Origin: Auanema rhodensis
Taxonomy: Eukaryota > Nematoda > Chromadorea > Rhabditida > Rhabditidae
Assembly (NCBI GenBank): GCA_964057225.1
Contig: OZ059896.1
Coordinates: 5,208,001-5,272,000, forward strand
DNA: 64,000 bases
Reading direction: 5' to 3'
Positions within the stretch are counted from its first letter, which is position 1, and each line of letters opens with the position of its first letter. Shown piece by piece: positions 1-12,899 of this stretch. The translations under genes and the position numbers were made by a program. The notes below the pieces were generated by a model. The model had not been told where the DNA came from. It worked only from the letters and a program-made list of their open reading frames with translations, and did not search any database.

Positions 1-87
1 AACAAATTATATAAATAATCAATGAGCTTATGGAAAAAAAGAAAGAAAAACAAGCTAATTTTTCTACAAAGACAAAATAAGAAAAAA
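1..87 (-). other. 3' untranslated tail of the non-LTR retrotransposon (partial)
   Basis: On the minus strand this lies immediately after the TAG stop (bases 88-90) of the reverse-transcriptase frame. It is A/T-rich and has pyrimidine runs in the element's sense orientation, as expected for a short 3' UTR. The true 3' end, any terminal short repeats and the target-site duplication are not visible because the window starts here. No satellite A motif is seen in these bases, so whether the satellite continues on the far side of the element cannot be told. Confidence 0.6.
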
Positions 88-2685
88 CTAAACAGGGAAC
101 ATAAATGTGTTCAAGGCTTTCCGAAAAACAGACAAATCATTGATACCAATTAGAATAGGATTGAGTGAATTCCAGATTTTGATTTGCCGGTTCTCAAAGC
201 TTGAAAGGGCAGCTACAGTTTTGTAATCCGGCGGCATCAGTATAAACTCATGTTGACGAAGAATATAGTTATGCTCTTTCGATCTAAGCACGGACTCATT
301 AAGAATAGAGCCATTCTTTATGATTTTGAAATATTGACATAAGTCAGCTATAGTGCGTCTCGTTTCTAAACGCCTGCCTTGAAGGTGTTTGAGTTTATTA
401 TCATATCCGTGGATATCCATGGACGATCGAAAAAAAATAGCATTAACATACCGTTTCTGAACATTTTCAACAAGTTGAATATCTTTTAGCAAAAACGGTG
501 ACCAGACTTCGGAAGCATATTCAAGAATAGGCCTAACGTAACAGGTGAACAATCTGAATAAGAGTTTGGGACAGGAAGAATTAAAACATCTAAGAATAAG
601 CTTACAGCGTTTTGACGCCATGGAAGTGATGGAGTGAATATGGGGGCGGAAAGATAAGTTTTTATCTATGATAACACCGAGGTCTTTGAAATTATCAACA
701 ATTTCAAGAGGAACATCATTGAGTAAAAACTGGCAATGAGAGTTATCATTACCGAGAATCATAATCTTCGATTTCTTGACATTAACTACCATGTCATTGA
801 AATTGCACCAGAGAGAAAGAATGTGGAGAGAGCATTGTAAACTTTGATTTGATGAGGCAAAAAGTTTAATGTCATCAGCATAGGCAACAGCCTCAGTGCC
901 ACGATGAAAAGAGGAAATGAGATCGTTGATATATAGCAAAAAAAGTAGTGGTCCAAGAACTGTACCTTGAGGGACACCACACTCAATAACTTTGGGTTCA
1001 GACAAGGCATCTTCAAGAACAACTTCAAAAGAACGGTTGGAAAGAAAGTCTTCAAGAAAAAGAGCAAGAGATCCTGATATTCCAAAACTGTTTAATTTGC
1101 TGATCAGAATTCGATGATTAATTTTATCAAAAGCTTTGGAAAAATCAATAAAAGCTACAGAAACATCCTTACGATATTCTTTGGCGATTCTCCACTGCGA
1201 GTGAGCTTTGAGAAGCGCAGTGCTAGTGCTACGCCCAGGTAAAAATCCATGTTGAGATGGTGAAATTAGCTTATTATCAAGTAAATGCTTGAGAATGTCT
1301 TTTCTGATAATGCGCTCAAACACTTTGGAGAGACAAGATGTGAGAGAAATGGGTCTATAGTTCTTAGGGTCATTTGAACATCCTGATTTGTAAATAGGTT
1401 TGACCCATGCAGACTTCCAGCTTTTAGGACAGACCCCAAAGGATAAAAAACCATTAAAAAAGAATGTCAAAGGACGTACTATAGAAATCGCACACTTATT
1501 AAGAAAAATATAAGGTATGCCATCAGGAGATAAGCAAGTTCGAGAAGGTAAAGATCTTAAAAGTTTGAAAACGCAGAGTTCATCAATGAAATGCGGGCGA
1601 AATTGGAGCGGAGAAAATTTAGGAGTTTCACTGTGATGCCATATTCCAGAAGAAGAAAGAAAAGAGGTCTGAGAAAAGTGATCCGAAAAAATTTTTGCTT
1701 TGGTGGAGGAGTCCGAAGCTTGAGAGTCACCATTTTTTAAAAAAGATGCTTCAATAGTACCCCCTAAACGTTTACGACAAAATTTGTAAAATTCTTTTTG
1801 GTTACCGGAAAGAGATATTTTATTTTCATCCAGTGCGCGCTGACGTCTGAGTAAAGCATTCAAACGACGAGAAAGAGTACGACATTTAGACGACGATGAA
1901 AGGCCGAAACATTTAGACAACCTGGTGAGATTATCATGTAGAATAGATATTGAACGAGCAAGGCGAACTTTTTTTCCACCAGGTCTGATGATGGGAACAT
2001 GAGTATAAATGATTTCTCTAAGAGAACAGACAAATGATTCATAAGCGGCACAAAGATCTAAGTGAGAAAAGCTTTGAACCAGATTAATGGATGAAATAAA
2101 AGAATTAATTTTATTGTAGTTGGCTTTATGGAAGTTTCTATGGAGAAGCGACTTTGGATGATCAGCAGAAAAAACAGTACAAGAAGATGCCAAAGAAAGT
2201 TTTGGGCGGGAGGGACTGTTTATGCAATCTAATATATCACGAGAGAGAGAAAAAAGTAAAGATTTGTGGTCAGAAGTCCCAAAAGGAGGAACGCATTCGA
2301 TAACTGAGGCCATACTAGGGGTATCCGCAAGCACACAATCTAAAGTATACTTACCGCGTGTCGGAAAAGTAACTAGTTGAGTAAAACAAAAAGAAGTAAT
2401 AAACTCTAAGAAACATTTGGCTTGAAGAGACGATTTAGTTAAAGAGTAATTCTTCCAGTTGATACCGGGAAAATTAAAATCCCCAGCAAGCACGTTTTTT
2501 TCTCTGGTGTTAAGAATAGATGAATAATGATGAAGAAAGGAATTGAAAGAACTATTAGAACAACGAGGAGCCCGATAACATATAGAAAGACTTATGGAAT
2601 GGGAAACGATAGAAAATGTAACCAACTGGAGGAAGTCACCAAAAGAGACTGAACTAAAATTACAGACTGAGATATCTCTTAACAT
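88..2685 (-). CDS. Endonuclease-reverse transcriptase of a CR1/jockey-group non-LTR retrotransposon, 5'-truncated
   Basis: The 865-residue frame is uninterrupted. Residues about 35-145 are the C-terminal part of an exonuclease-endonuclease-phosphatase domain: GDFN at 68-71, LDCVLA near 115-120, and the terminal SDH with its catalytic His at 138-140. The N-terminal endonuclease motifs and any ORF1 are missing. The reverse transcriptase covers about 385-690: YRPISLTSCLSKVFERI from 443, FIDFSKAFDKINH from 512, GVPQGTVLGPLLFLLYINDL at 570-589, and the catalytic YADD at 602-605. A thumb-like region with YVRPILEYASEVW follows from 716, and a typical tail ending near WNSL at 838-841. Such proteins nick target DNA and copy their own RNA at the nick. 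Here the endonuclease is incomplete, so autonomous activity is unlikely although the polymerase motifs are intact. The ATG (2683-2685) falls in the satellite-like CATGGGG at the junction, so it is probably not the native start. CR1 versus another jockey-group clade needs a phylogeny. Confidence 0.9.
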   Translation of the reverse strand: MLRDISVCNFSSVSFGDFLQLVTFSIVSHSISLSICYRAPRCSNSSFNSFLHHYSSILNTREKNVLAGDFNFPGINWKNYSLTKSSLQAKCFLEFITSFCFTQLVTFPTRGKYTLDCVLADTPSMASVIECVPPFGTSDHKSLLFSLSRDILDCINSPSRPKLSLASSCTVFSADHPKSLLHRNFHKANYNKINSFISSINLVQSFSHLDLCAAYESFVCSLREIIYTHVPIIRPGGKKVRLARSISILHDNLTRLSKCFGLSSSSKCRTLSRRLNALLRRQRALDENKISLSGNQKEFYKFCRKRLGGTIEASFLKNGDSQASDSSTKAKIFSDHFSQTSFLSSSGIWHHSETPKFSPLQFRPHFIDELCVFKLLRSLPSRTCLSPDGIPYIFLNKCAISIVRPLTFFFNGFLSFGVCPKSWKSAWVKPIYKSGCSNDPKNYRPISLTSCLSKVFERIIRKDILKHLLDNKLISPSQHGFLPGRSTSTALLKAHSQWRIAKEYRKDVSVAFIDFSKAFDKINHRILISKLNSFGISGSLALFLEDFLSNRSFEVVLEDALSEPKVIECGVPQGTVLGPLLFLLYINDLISSFHRGTEAVAYADDIKLFASSNQSLQCSLHILSLWCNFNDMVVNVKKSKIMILGNDNSHCQFLLNDVPLEIVDNFKDLGVIIDKNLSFRPHIHSITSMASKRCKLILRCFNSSCPKLLFRLFTCYVRPILEYASEVWSPFLLKDIQLVENVQKRYVNAIFFRSSMDIHGYDNKLKHLQGRRLETRRTIADLCQYFKIIKNGSILNESVLRSKEHNYILRQHEFILMPPDYKTVAALSSFENRQIKIWNSLNPILIGINDLSVFRKALNTFMFPV

Positions 2686-2727
2686 GGGGAATCTAATCTA
2701 AAAATAAGATAACATGGGGAATCTAAT
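2681..2727 (+). repeat. Junction between retroelement and satellite A, with a short direct duplication
   Basis: The string AACATGGGGAATCTAAT occurs at 2681-2697 and again at 2711-2727, 30 bp apart, separated by an A/T-rich filler (CTAAAAATAAGAT). The second copy is the first base-perfect start of a satellite A monomer. The first abuts the truncated 5' end of the retroelement. A target-site duplication would lie on opposite sides of the element, so two copies on one side look more like a local duplication or template-switch filler at the 5' junction. The base before CATGGGG (AA rather than GGA) differs from all internal monomers at both copies. Confidence 0.6.
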
Positions 2728-3064
2728 TTCGAAAACCGCATCTCTTTATCTTTCACGTGAAGCGAGTTACATACCAAGTGCACATCACGTGTACATTTAA
2801 TTAGCATAAATTAAAGTTCACGTAAATTTCAAAGTCATGGTTACCATGAACCAATATCAATAAAAATTTGTTTTTAGACTAATTTGGACATGGGGAATCT
2901 AATTTTGAAAACCGCATCTCTTTATCTTTCAAGTGAAGCGAGTTACATACCAAGTGCACATCACGTGTACATTTAATTAGCATAAATTAAAGTTCACGTA
3001 AATTTCAAAGTCATGGTTACCATGAACCAATATCAATAAAAATTTGTTTTTAAACTAATATGGA

Positions 3065-5176
3065 CATGGGGAATCTAATTTTGAAAACCGCATCTCTTTA
3101 TCTTTCACGTGAAGCGAGTTACATACCAAGTGCACATCACGTGTACATTTAATTAGCATAAATTAAAGTTCACGTAAATTTCAAAGTCATGGTTACCATG
3201 CACCAATATCAATAAAAATTTGTTTTTAGACTAATTTGGACATGGGGAATCTAATTTTGAAAACCGCATCTCTTTATCTTTCAAGTGAAGCGAGTTACAT
3301 ACCAAGTGCACATCACGTGTACATTTAATTAGCATAAATTAAAGTTCACGTAAATTTCAAAGTCATGGTTACCATGCACCAATATCAATAAAAATTTGTT
3401 TTTAGACTAATATGGACATGGGGAATCTAATTTCGAAAATCGCATCTCTTTATCTTTCACGTGAAGCGAGTTACATACCAAGTGCACATCACGTGTACAT
3501 TTAATTAGCATAAATTAAAGTTCACGTAAATTTCAAAGTCATGGTTACCATGAACCAATATCAATAAAAATTTGTTTTTAGACTAATATGGACATCGGGA
3601 ATCTAATTTTGGAAACCGCATTTCTTTATCTCTCACGTGAAGCGAGTTACATACCAAGTGCACATCACGTGTACATTTAATTAGCATAAATTAAAGTTCA
3701 CGTAAATTTCAAAGTCATGGTTACCATGAACCAATATCAATAAAAATTTGTTTTTAAACTAATATGGACATGGGGAATCTAATTTTGAAAACCGCATCTC
3801 TTTATCTTTCACGTGAAGCGAGTTACATACCAAGTGCACATCACGTGTACACTTAATTAGCATAAATTAAAGTTCACGTAAATTTCAAAGTCATGGTTAC
3901 CATGAACCAATATCAATAAAAATTTGTTTTTAGACTAATATGGACATGGGGAATCTAATTTTGAAAACCGCATCTCTTCATCTTTCACGTGAAGCGAGTT
4001 ACATACCAAGTGCACATCACGTGTACATTTAATTAGCATAAATTAAAGTTCACGTAAATTTCAAAGTCATGGTTACCATTAACAAATATCAATAAAAATT
4101 TGTTTTTAGACTAATATGGACATGGGGAATCTAATTTTGAAAACCGCATCTCTTTATCTTTCACGTGAAGCGAGTTACATACCAAGTGCACATCACGTGT
4201 ACATTTAATTAGCATAAATTAAAGTTCACGTAAATTTCAAAGTCATGGTTACCATGCACCAATATCAATAAAAATTTGTTTTTAGACTAATTTGGACATG
4301 GGGAATCTAATTTTGAAAACCGCATCTCTTTATCTTTCAAGTGAAGCGAGTTACATACCAAGTGCACATCAGGTGTACATTTAATTAGCATAAATTAAAG
4401 TTCACGTAAATTTCAAAGTCATGGTTACCATGAACCAATATCAATAAAAATTTGTTTTTAAACTAATATGGACATGGGGAATCTAATTTTGAAAATCGCA
4501 TCTCTTTATCTTTCACGTGAAGCGAGTTACATACCTAGTGCACATCACGTGTACATTTAATTAGCATAAATTAAAGTTCACGTAAATTTCAAAGTCATGG
4601 TTACCATGAACCAATATCAATAAAAATTTGTTTTTAGACTAATATGGGCATCGGGAATCTAATTTTGGAAACCGCATTTCTTTATCTCTCACGTGAAGCG
4701 AGTTACATACCAAGTGCACATCACGTGTACATTTAATTAGCATAAATTAAAGTTCACGTAAATTTCAAAGTCATGGTTACCATGAACCAATATCAATAAA
4801 AATTTGTTTTTAAACTAATATGGACATGGGGAATCTAATTTTGAAAACCGCATCTCTTTATCTTTCACGTGAAGCGAGTTACATACCAAGTGCACATCAC
4901 GTGTACACTTAATTAGCATAAATTAAAGTTCACGTAAATTTCAAAGTCATGGTTACCATGAACCAATATCAATAAAAATTTGTTTTTAGACTAATATGGA
5001 CATGGGGAATCTAATTTTGAAAACCGCATCTCTTCATCTTTCACGTGAAGCGAGTTACATACCAAGTGCACATCACGTGTACATTTAATTAGCATAAATT
5101 AAAGTTCACGTAAATTTCAAAGTCATGGTTACCATGAACCAATATCAATAAAAATTTGTTTTTAGACTAATATGGA
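3065..5176 (+). repeat. Satellite A: six-monomer (1,056 bp) tandem duplication at the left edge
   Basis: Two blocks, about 3065-4120 and 4121-5176, share rare variants in the same order exactly 1,056 bp apart. These are the CATGCACC change (3197 and 4253 region), the CAAGTG form of the first E-box, AAAATCGC, the CATCGGG variant (3593 and 4649) with its GCATTTC and CTCTCACG changes, ACACTTAATT, and the CTCTTCATC monomer. Monomers here are the most divergent in the array, as often seen at satellite edges. Confidence 0.85.
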
Positions 5177-5528
5177 CATGGGGAATCTAATTTTGAAAAC
5201 TGCATCTCTTTATCTTTCACGTGAAGCGAGTTACATACCAAGTGCACATCACGTGTACATTTAATTAGCATAAATTAAAGTTCACGTAAAATTCAAAGTC
5301 ATGGTTACGATGAACCAATATCAATAAAAATTTGTTTTTAGACTAATATGGTCATGTGGAATCTAATTTTGAAAACCGCATCTCTTTATCTTTCACGTGA
5401 AGCAAGTTACATACCGAGTGCACATCACGTGTACATTTCATTAGCATAAATTAAAGTTCACGTAAATTTCAAAGTCATGGTTACCATGAACCAATATCAA
5501 TAAAAATTTGTTTTTAGACTAATATGGA

Positions 5529-8237
5529 CATGAGGAATCTAATTTTGAAAACCGCATCTCTTCATCTTTCACGTGAAGCGAGTTACATACCAAGTGCACA
5601 TCACGTGTACATTTAATTAGCATAAATTAAAGTTCACGTAAATTTCAAAGTCATGGTTACCATGAACCAATATCAATAAAAATTTGTTTTTAGACTAATA
5701 TGGACATGGGGAATCTAATTTTGAAAACCGCATCTCTTTATCTTTCACGTGAAGCGAGTTACATACCAAGTGCACATCACGTGTACATTTAATTAGCATA
5801 AATTAAAGTTCACGTAAATTTCAAAGTCATGGTTACCATGAACCAATATCAATAAAAATTTGTTGTTAGACTAATATGGACATGGGGAATCTAATTTTGA
5901 AAACCGCATCTCTTTATCTTTCACGTGAAGCGAGTTACATACCAAGTGCACATCACGTGTACATTTAATTAGCATAAATTAAAGTTCACGTAAATTTCAA
6001 AGTCATGGTTACCATGAACCAATATCAATAAAAATTTGTTTTTAGACTAATATGGACATGGGGAATCTAATTTTGAAAACCGCATCTCTTTATCTTTCAC
6101 GTGAAGCGAGTTACATACCAAGTGCACATCACGTGTACATTTAATTAGCATAAATTAAAGTTCACGTAAATTTCAAAGTCATGGTTACCATGAACCAATA
6201 TCAATAAAAATTTGTTTTTAGACTAATATGGACATGGGGAATCTAATTTTGAAAACCGCATCTCTTTATCTTTCACGTGAAGCGAGTTACATACCAAGTG
6301 CACATCACGTGTACATTTAATTAGCATAAATTAAAGTTCACGTAAATTTCAAAGTCATGGTTACCATGAACCAATATCAATAAAAATTTGTTTTTAGACT
6401 AATATGGACATGAGGAATCTAATTTTGAAAACCGCATCTCTTCATCTTTCACGTGAAGCGAGTTACATACCAAGTGCACATCACGTGTACATTTAATTAG
6501 CATAAATTAAAGTTCACGTAAATTTCAAAGTCATGGTTACCATGAACCAATATCAATAAAAATTTGTTTTTAGACTAATATGGACATGGGGAATCTAATT
6601 TTGAAAACCGCATCTCTTTATCTTTCACGTGAAGCGAGTTACATACCAAGTGCACATCACGTGTACATTTAATTAGCATAAATTAAAGTTCACGTAAATT
6701 TCAAAGTCATGGTTACCATGAACCAATATCAATAAAAATTTGTTGTTAGACTAATATGGACATGGGGAATCTAATTTTGAAAACCGCATCTCTTTATCTT
6801 TCACGTGAAGCGAGTTACATACCAAGTGCACATCACGTGTACATTTAATTAGCATAAATTAAAGTTCACGTAAATTTCAAAGTCATGGTTAGCATGAACC
6901 AATATCAATAAAAATTTGTTTTTAGACTAATATGGACATGGGGAATCTAATTTTGAAAACCGCATCTCTTTATCTTTCACGTGAAGCGAGTTACATACCA
7001 AGTGCACATCACGTGTACATTTAATTAGCATAAATTAAAGTTCAGGTAAATTTCAAAGTCATGGTTACCATGAACCAATATCAATAAAAATTTGTTTTTA
7101 GACTAATATGGACATGGGGAATCTAATTTTGAAAACCGCTTCTCTTTATCTTTCACGTGAAGCGAGTTACATACCAAGTGCACATCACGTGTACATTTAA
7201 TTAGCATAAATTAAAGTTCACGTAAATTTCAAAGTCATGGTTACCATGAACCAATATCAATAAAAATTTGTTTTTAGACTAATATGGACATGGGGAATCT
7301 AATTTTGAAAACCGCATCTCTTTATCTCTCACGTGAAGCGAGTTACATACCAAGTGCACATCACGTGTACATTTAATTAGCATAAATTAAAGTTCACGTA
7401 AATTTCAAAGTCATGGTTACCATGAACCAATATCAATAAAAATTTGTTTTTAGACTAATATGGACATGGGGAATCTAATTTTGAAAACCGCATCTCTTTA
7501 TCTTACACGTGAAGCGAGTTACATACCAAGTGCACATCACGTGTACATTTAATTAGCATAAATTAAAGTTCACGTAAATTTCAAAGTCATGGTTAGCATG
7601 AACCAATATCAATAAAAATTTGTTTTTAGACTAATATGGACATGGGGAATCTAATTTTGAAAACCGCATCTCTTTATCTTTCACGTGAAGCGAGTTACAT
7701 ACCAAGTGCACATCACGTGTACATTTAATTAGCATAAATTAAAGTTCAGGTAAATTTCAAAGTCATGGTTACCATGAACCAATATCAATAAAAATTTGTT
7801 TTTAGACTAATATGGACATGGGGAATCTAATTTTGAAAACCGCTTCTCTTTATCTTTCACGTGAAGCGAGTTACATACCAAGTGCACATCACGTGTACAT
7901 TTAATTAGCATAAATTAAAGTTCACGTAAATTTCAAAGTCATGGTTACCATGAACCAATATCAATAAAAATTTGTTTTTAGACTAATATGGACATGGGGA
8001 ATCTAATTTTGAAAACCGCATCTCTTTATCTCTCACGTGAAGCGAGTTACATACCAAGTGCACATCACGTGTACATTTAATTAGCATAAATTAAAGTTCA
8101 CGTAAATTTCAAAGTCATGGTTACCATGAACCAATATCAATAAAAATTTGTTTTTAGACTAATATGGACATGGGGAATCTAATTTTGAAAACCGCATCTC
8201 TTTATCTTACACGTGAAGCGAGTTACATACCAAGTGC
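5529..8237 (+). repeat. Satellite A: overlapping five- and four-monomer duplications
   Basis: A CATGAGG-CTTCATC monomer at 5529 recurs at 6409 (880 bp, five monomers), followed in both by the TGTTGTTAGA variant (near 5863 and 6743). Beginning within the second copy is a 704-bp (four-monomer) tandem duplication. GTTAGCATG occurs at about 6891 and 7595, CAGGTAAAT near 7043 and 7747, CCGCTTCTC at 7137 and 7841, then a CTCTCACG monomer and a CTTACACG monomer in each. The nesting dates the four-monomer event after the five-monomer one. Confidence 0.8.
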
Positions 8238-10800
8238 ACATCACGTGTACATTTAATTAGCATAAATTAAAGTTCACGTAAATTTCAAAGTCATGGTTAC
8301 CATGAACCAATATCAATAAAGATTTGTTTTTAGACTAATATGGACATGAGGAATCTAATTTTGAAAACCGCATCTCTTCATCTTTCACGTGAAGCGAGTT
8401 ACATACCAAGTGCACATCACGTGTACATTTAATTAGCATAAATTAAAGTTCACGTAAATTTCAAAGTCATGGTTACCATGAACCAATATCAATAAAAATT
8501 TGTTGTTAGACTAATATGGACATGGGGAATCTAATTTTGAAAACCGCATCTCTTTATCTTTCACGTGAAGCGAGTTACATACCAAGTGCACATCACGTGT
8601 ACATTTAATTAGCATAAATTAAAGTTCACGTAAATTTCAAAGTCATGGTTACCATGAACCAATATCAATAAAAATTTGTTTTTAGACTAATATGGACATG
8701 GGGAATCTAATTTTGAAAACCGCATCTCTTTATCTTTCACGTGAAGCGAGTTACATACCAAGTGCCCATCACGTGTACATTAAATTAGCATAAATTAAAG
8801 TTCACGTAAATTTCAAAGTCATGGTTACCATGAACCAATATCAATAAAAATTTGTTTTTAGACTAATTTGGACATGGGGAATCTAATTTTGAAAACCGCA
8901 TCTATTTATCTTTCACGTGAAGCGAGTTACATACCAAGTGCACATCACGTGTACATTTAATTAGCATAAATTAAAGTTCACGTAAATTTCAAAGTCATGG
9001 TTACCATGAACCAATATCAATAAAAATTTGTTTTTAGACTAATTTGGACATGGGGAATCTAATTTCGAAAACCGCATCTATTTATCTTTCACGTGAAGCG
9101 AGTTACATACCAAGTGCACATCACGTGTACATTTAATTAGCATAAATTAAAGTTCACGTAAATTTCAAAGTCATGGTTACCATGAACCAATATCAATAAA
9201 AATTTGTTTTTAGACTAATTTGGACATAGGGAATCTAATTTTGAAAACCGCATCTATTTATCTTTCACGTGAAGCGAGTTACATACCAAGTGCACATCAC
9301 GTGTACATTTAATTAGCATAAATTAAAGTTCACGTAAATTTCAAAGTCATGGTTACCATGAACCAATATCAATAAAAATTTGTTTTTAGACTAATATGGA
9401 CATGAGGAATCTAATTTTGAAAACCGCATCTCTTTATCTTTCACGTGAAGCGAGTTACATACCAAGTGCACATCACGTGTACATTTAATTAGCATAAATT
9501 AAAGTTCACGTAAATTTCAAAGTCATGGTTACCATGAACCAATATCAATAAAAATTCGTTTTTAGACTAATATGGACATGGGGAATCTAATTTTGAAAAC
9601 CGCATCTCTTTATCTTTCACGTGAAGCGAGTTACATACCAAGTGCACATCACGTGTACATTTAATTAGCATAAATTAAAGTTCAGGTAAATTTCAAAGTC
9701 ATGGTTACCATGAACCAATATCAATAAAAATTTGTTTTTAGACTAATATGGACATGGGGAATCTAATTTTGAAAACCGCTTCTCTTTATCTTTCACGTGA
9801 AGCGAGTTACATACCAAGTGCACATCACGTGTACATTTAATTAGCATAAATTAAAGTTCACGTAAATTTCAAAGTCATGGTTACCATGAACCAATATCAA
9901 TAAAAATTTGTTTTTAGACTAATATGGACATGGGGAATCTAATTTTGAAAACCGCATCTCTTTATCTTACACGTGAAGCGAGTTACATACCAAGTGCACA
10001 TAACGTGTACATTTAATTAGCATAAATTAAAGTTCACGTAAATTTCAAAGTCATGGTTACCATGAACCAATATCAATAAAAATTTGTTTTTAGACTAATA
10101 TGGACATGAGGAATCTAATTTTGAAAACCGCATCTCTTCATCTTTCACGTGAAGCGAGTTACATACCAAGTGCACATCACGTGTACATTTAATTAGCATA
10201 AATTAAAGTTCACGTAAATTTCAAAGTCATGGTTACCATGAACCAATATCAATAAAAATTTGTTGTTAGACTAATATGGACATGGGGAATCTAATTTTGA
10301 AAACCGCATCTCTTTATCTTTCACGTGAAGCGAGTTACATACCAAGTGCACATCACGTGTACATTTAATTAGCATAAATTAAAGTTCACGTAAATTTCAA
10401 AGTCATGGTTACCATGAACCAATATCAATAAAAATTTGTTTTTAGACTAATATGGACATGGGGAATCTAATTTTGAAAACCGCATCTCTTTATCTTTCAC
10501 GTGAAGCGAGTTACATACCAAGTGCCCATCACGTGTACATTAAATTAGCATAAATTAAAGTTCACGTAAATTTCAAAGTCATGGTTACCATGAACCAATA
10601 TCAATAAAAATTTGTTTTTAGACTAATTTGGACATGGGGAATCTAATTTTGAAAACCGCATCTATTTATCTTTCACGTGAAGCGAGTTACATACCAAGTG
10701 CACATCACGTGTACATTTAATTAGCATAAATTAAAGTTCACGTAAATTTCAAAGTCATGGTTACCATGAACCAATATCAATAAAAATTTGTTTTTAGACT
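8165..10800 (+). repeat. Satellite A: ten-monomer (1,760 bp) duplication
   Basis: CTTACACG (8207 and 9967) and the paired changes AGTGCCCATC plus ACATTAAATT (8761 and 10521) recur 1,760 bp apart with the intervening CATGAGG/CTTCATC and TGTTGTTAGA monomers in the same order. The CCGCTTCTC marker upstream recurs at 1,936 bp (7841 and 9777), so one extra monomer was gained or lost at the block edge. Confidence 0.75.
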
Positions 10801-12899
10801 AATATGGACATGGGGAATCTAATTTTGAAAACCGCATCTCTTCATCTTTCACGTGAAGCGAGTTACATACCAAGTGCACATCACGTGTACATTTAATTAG
10901 CAAAAATTAAAGTTAACGTAAATTTCAAAGTCATGGTTACCATGAACCAATATCAATAAAAATTTGTTTTTTGACTAATATGGACATGGGGAATCTAATT
11001 TCGAAAACCGCATCTATTTATCTTTCACGTGAAGCGAGTTACATACCAAGTGCACATCACGTGTACATTTAATTAGCATAAATTAAAGTTCACGTAAATT
11101 TCAAAGTCATGGTTACCATGAACCAATATCAATAAAAATTTGTTTTTTGACTAATATGGACATGGGGAATCTAATTTCGAAAACCGCATCTATTTATCTT
11201 TCACGTGAAGCGAGTTACATACCAAGTGCACATCACGTGTACATTTAATTAGCATAAATTAAAGTTCACGTAAATTTCAAAGTCATGGTTACCATGAACC
11301 AATATCAATAAAAATTTGTTTTTAGACTAATTTGGACATGGGGAATCTAATTTCGAAAACCGCATCTATTTATCTTTCACGTGAAGCGAGTTACATACCA
11401 AGTGCACATCACGTGTACATTTAATTAGCATAAATTAAAGTTCACGTAAATTTCAAAGTCATGGTTACCATGAACCAATATCAATAAAAATTTGTTTTTA
11501 GACTAATTTGGACATAGGGAATCTAATTTTGAAAACCGCATCTATTTATCTTTCACGTGAAGCGAGTTACATACCAAGTGCACATCACGTGTACATTTAA
11601 TTAGCATAAATTAAAGTTCACGTAAATTTCAAAGTCATGGTTACCATGAACCAATATCAATAAAAATTTGTTTTTAGACTAATATGGACATGGGGAATCT
11701 AATTTTGGAAACCGCATCTCTTTATCTTTCACGTGAAGCGAGTTACATACCAAGTGCACATCACGTGTACATTTAATTAGCATAAATTAAAGTTCACGTA
11801 AATTTCAAAGTCATGGTTACCATGAACCAATATCAATAAAAATTTGTTTTTAGACTAATATGGACATGGGGAATCTAATTTCGAAAACCGCATCTATTCA
11901 TCTTTCACGTGAAGCGAGTTACATACCAAGTGCACATCACGTGTACATTTAATTAGCATAAATTAAAGTTCACGTAAATTTCAAAGTCATGGTTACCATG
12001 AACCAATATCAATAAAAATTTGTTTTTAGACTAATATGGACATGGGGAATCTAATTTTGAAAACCGCATCTCTTTATCTTTCACGTGAAGCGAGTTACAT
12101 ACCAAGTGCACATCACGTGTACATTTAATTAGCATAAATTAAAGTTCACGTAAATTTCAAAGTCATGGTTACCATGAACCAATATCAATAAAAATTTGTT
12201 TTTAGACTAATATGGACATGAGGAATCTAATTTTGAAAACCGCATCTCTTTATCTTTCACGTGAAGCGAGTTACATACCAAGTGCACATCACGTGTACAT
12301 TTAATTAGCATAAATTAAAGTTCACGTAAATTTCAAAGTCATGGTTACCATGAACCAATATCAATAAAAATTTGTTTTTAGACTAATATGGACATGGGGA
12401 ATCTAATTTTGAAAACCGCATCTCTTTATCTTTCACGTGAAGCGAGTTACATACCAAGTGCACATCACGTGTACATTTAATTAGCATAAATTAAAGTTCA
12501 CGTAAATTTCAAAGTCATGGTTACCATGAACCAATATCAATAAAAATTTGTTTTTAGACTAATATGGACATGAGGAATCTAATTTTGAAAACCGCATCTC
12601 TTTATCTTTCACGTGAAGCGAGTTACATACCAAGTGCACATCACGTGTACATTTAATTAGCATAAATTAAAGTTCACGTAAATTTCAAAGTCATGGTTAC
12701 CATGAACCAATATCAATAAAAATTTGTTTTTAGACTAATATGGACATGGGGAATCTAATTTTGAAAACCGCATCTCTTTATCTTTCACGTGAAGCGAGTT
12801 ACATACCAAGTGCACATCACGTGTACATTTAATTAGCATAAATTAAAGTTCACGTAAATTTCAAAGTCATGGTTACCATGAACCAATATCAATAAAAAT

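Noticed and set aside
786-2051. Small open frames of 62-99 codons within the retroelement (786-1085, 1266-1454, 1860-2051)
   Set aside because: They lie in other frames inside the reverse-transcriptase coding region and show no recognisable motif; they are shadows of the 865-codon frame.
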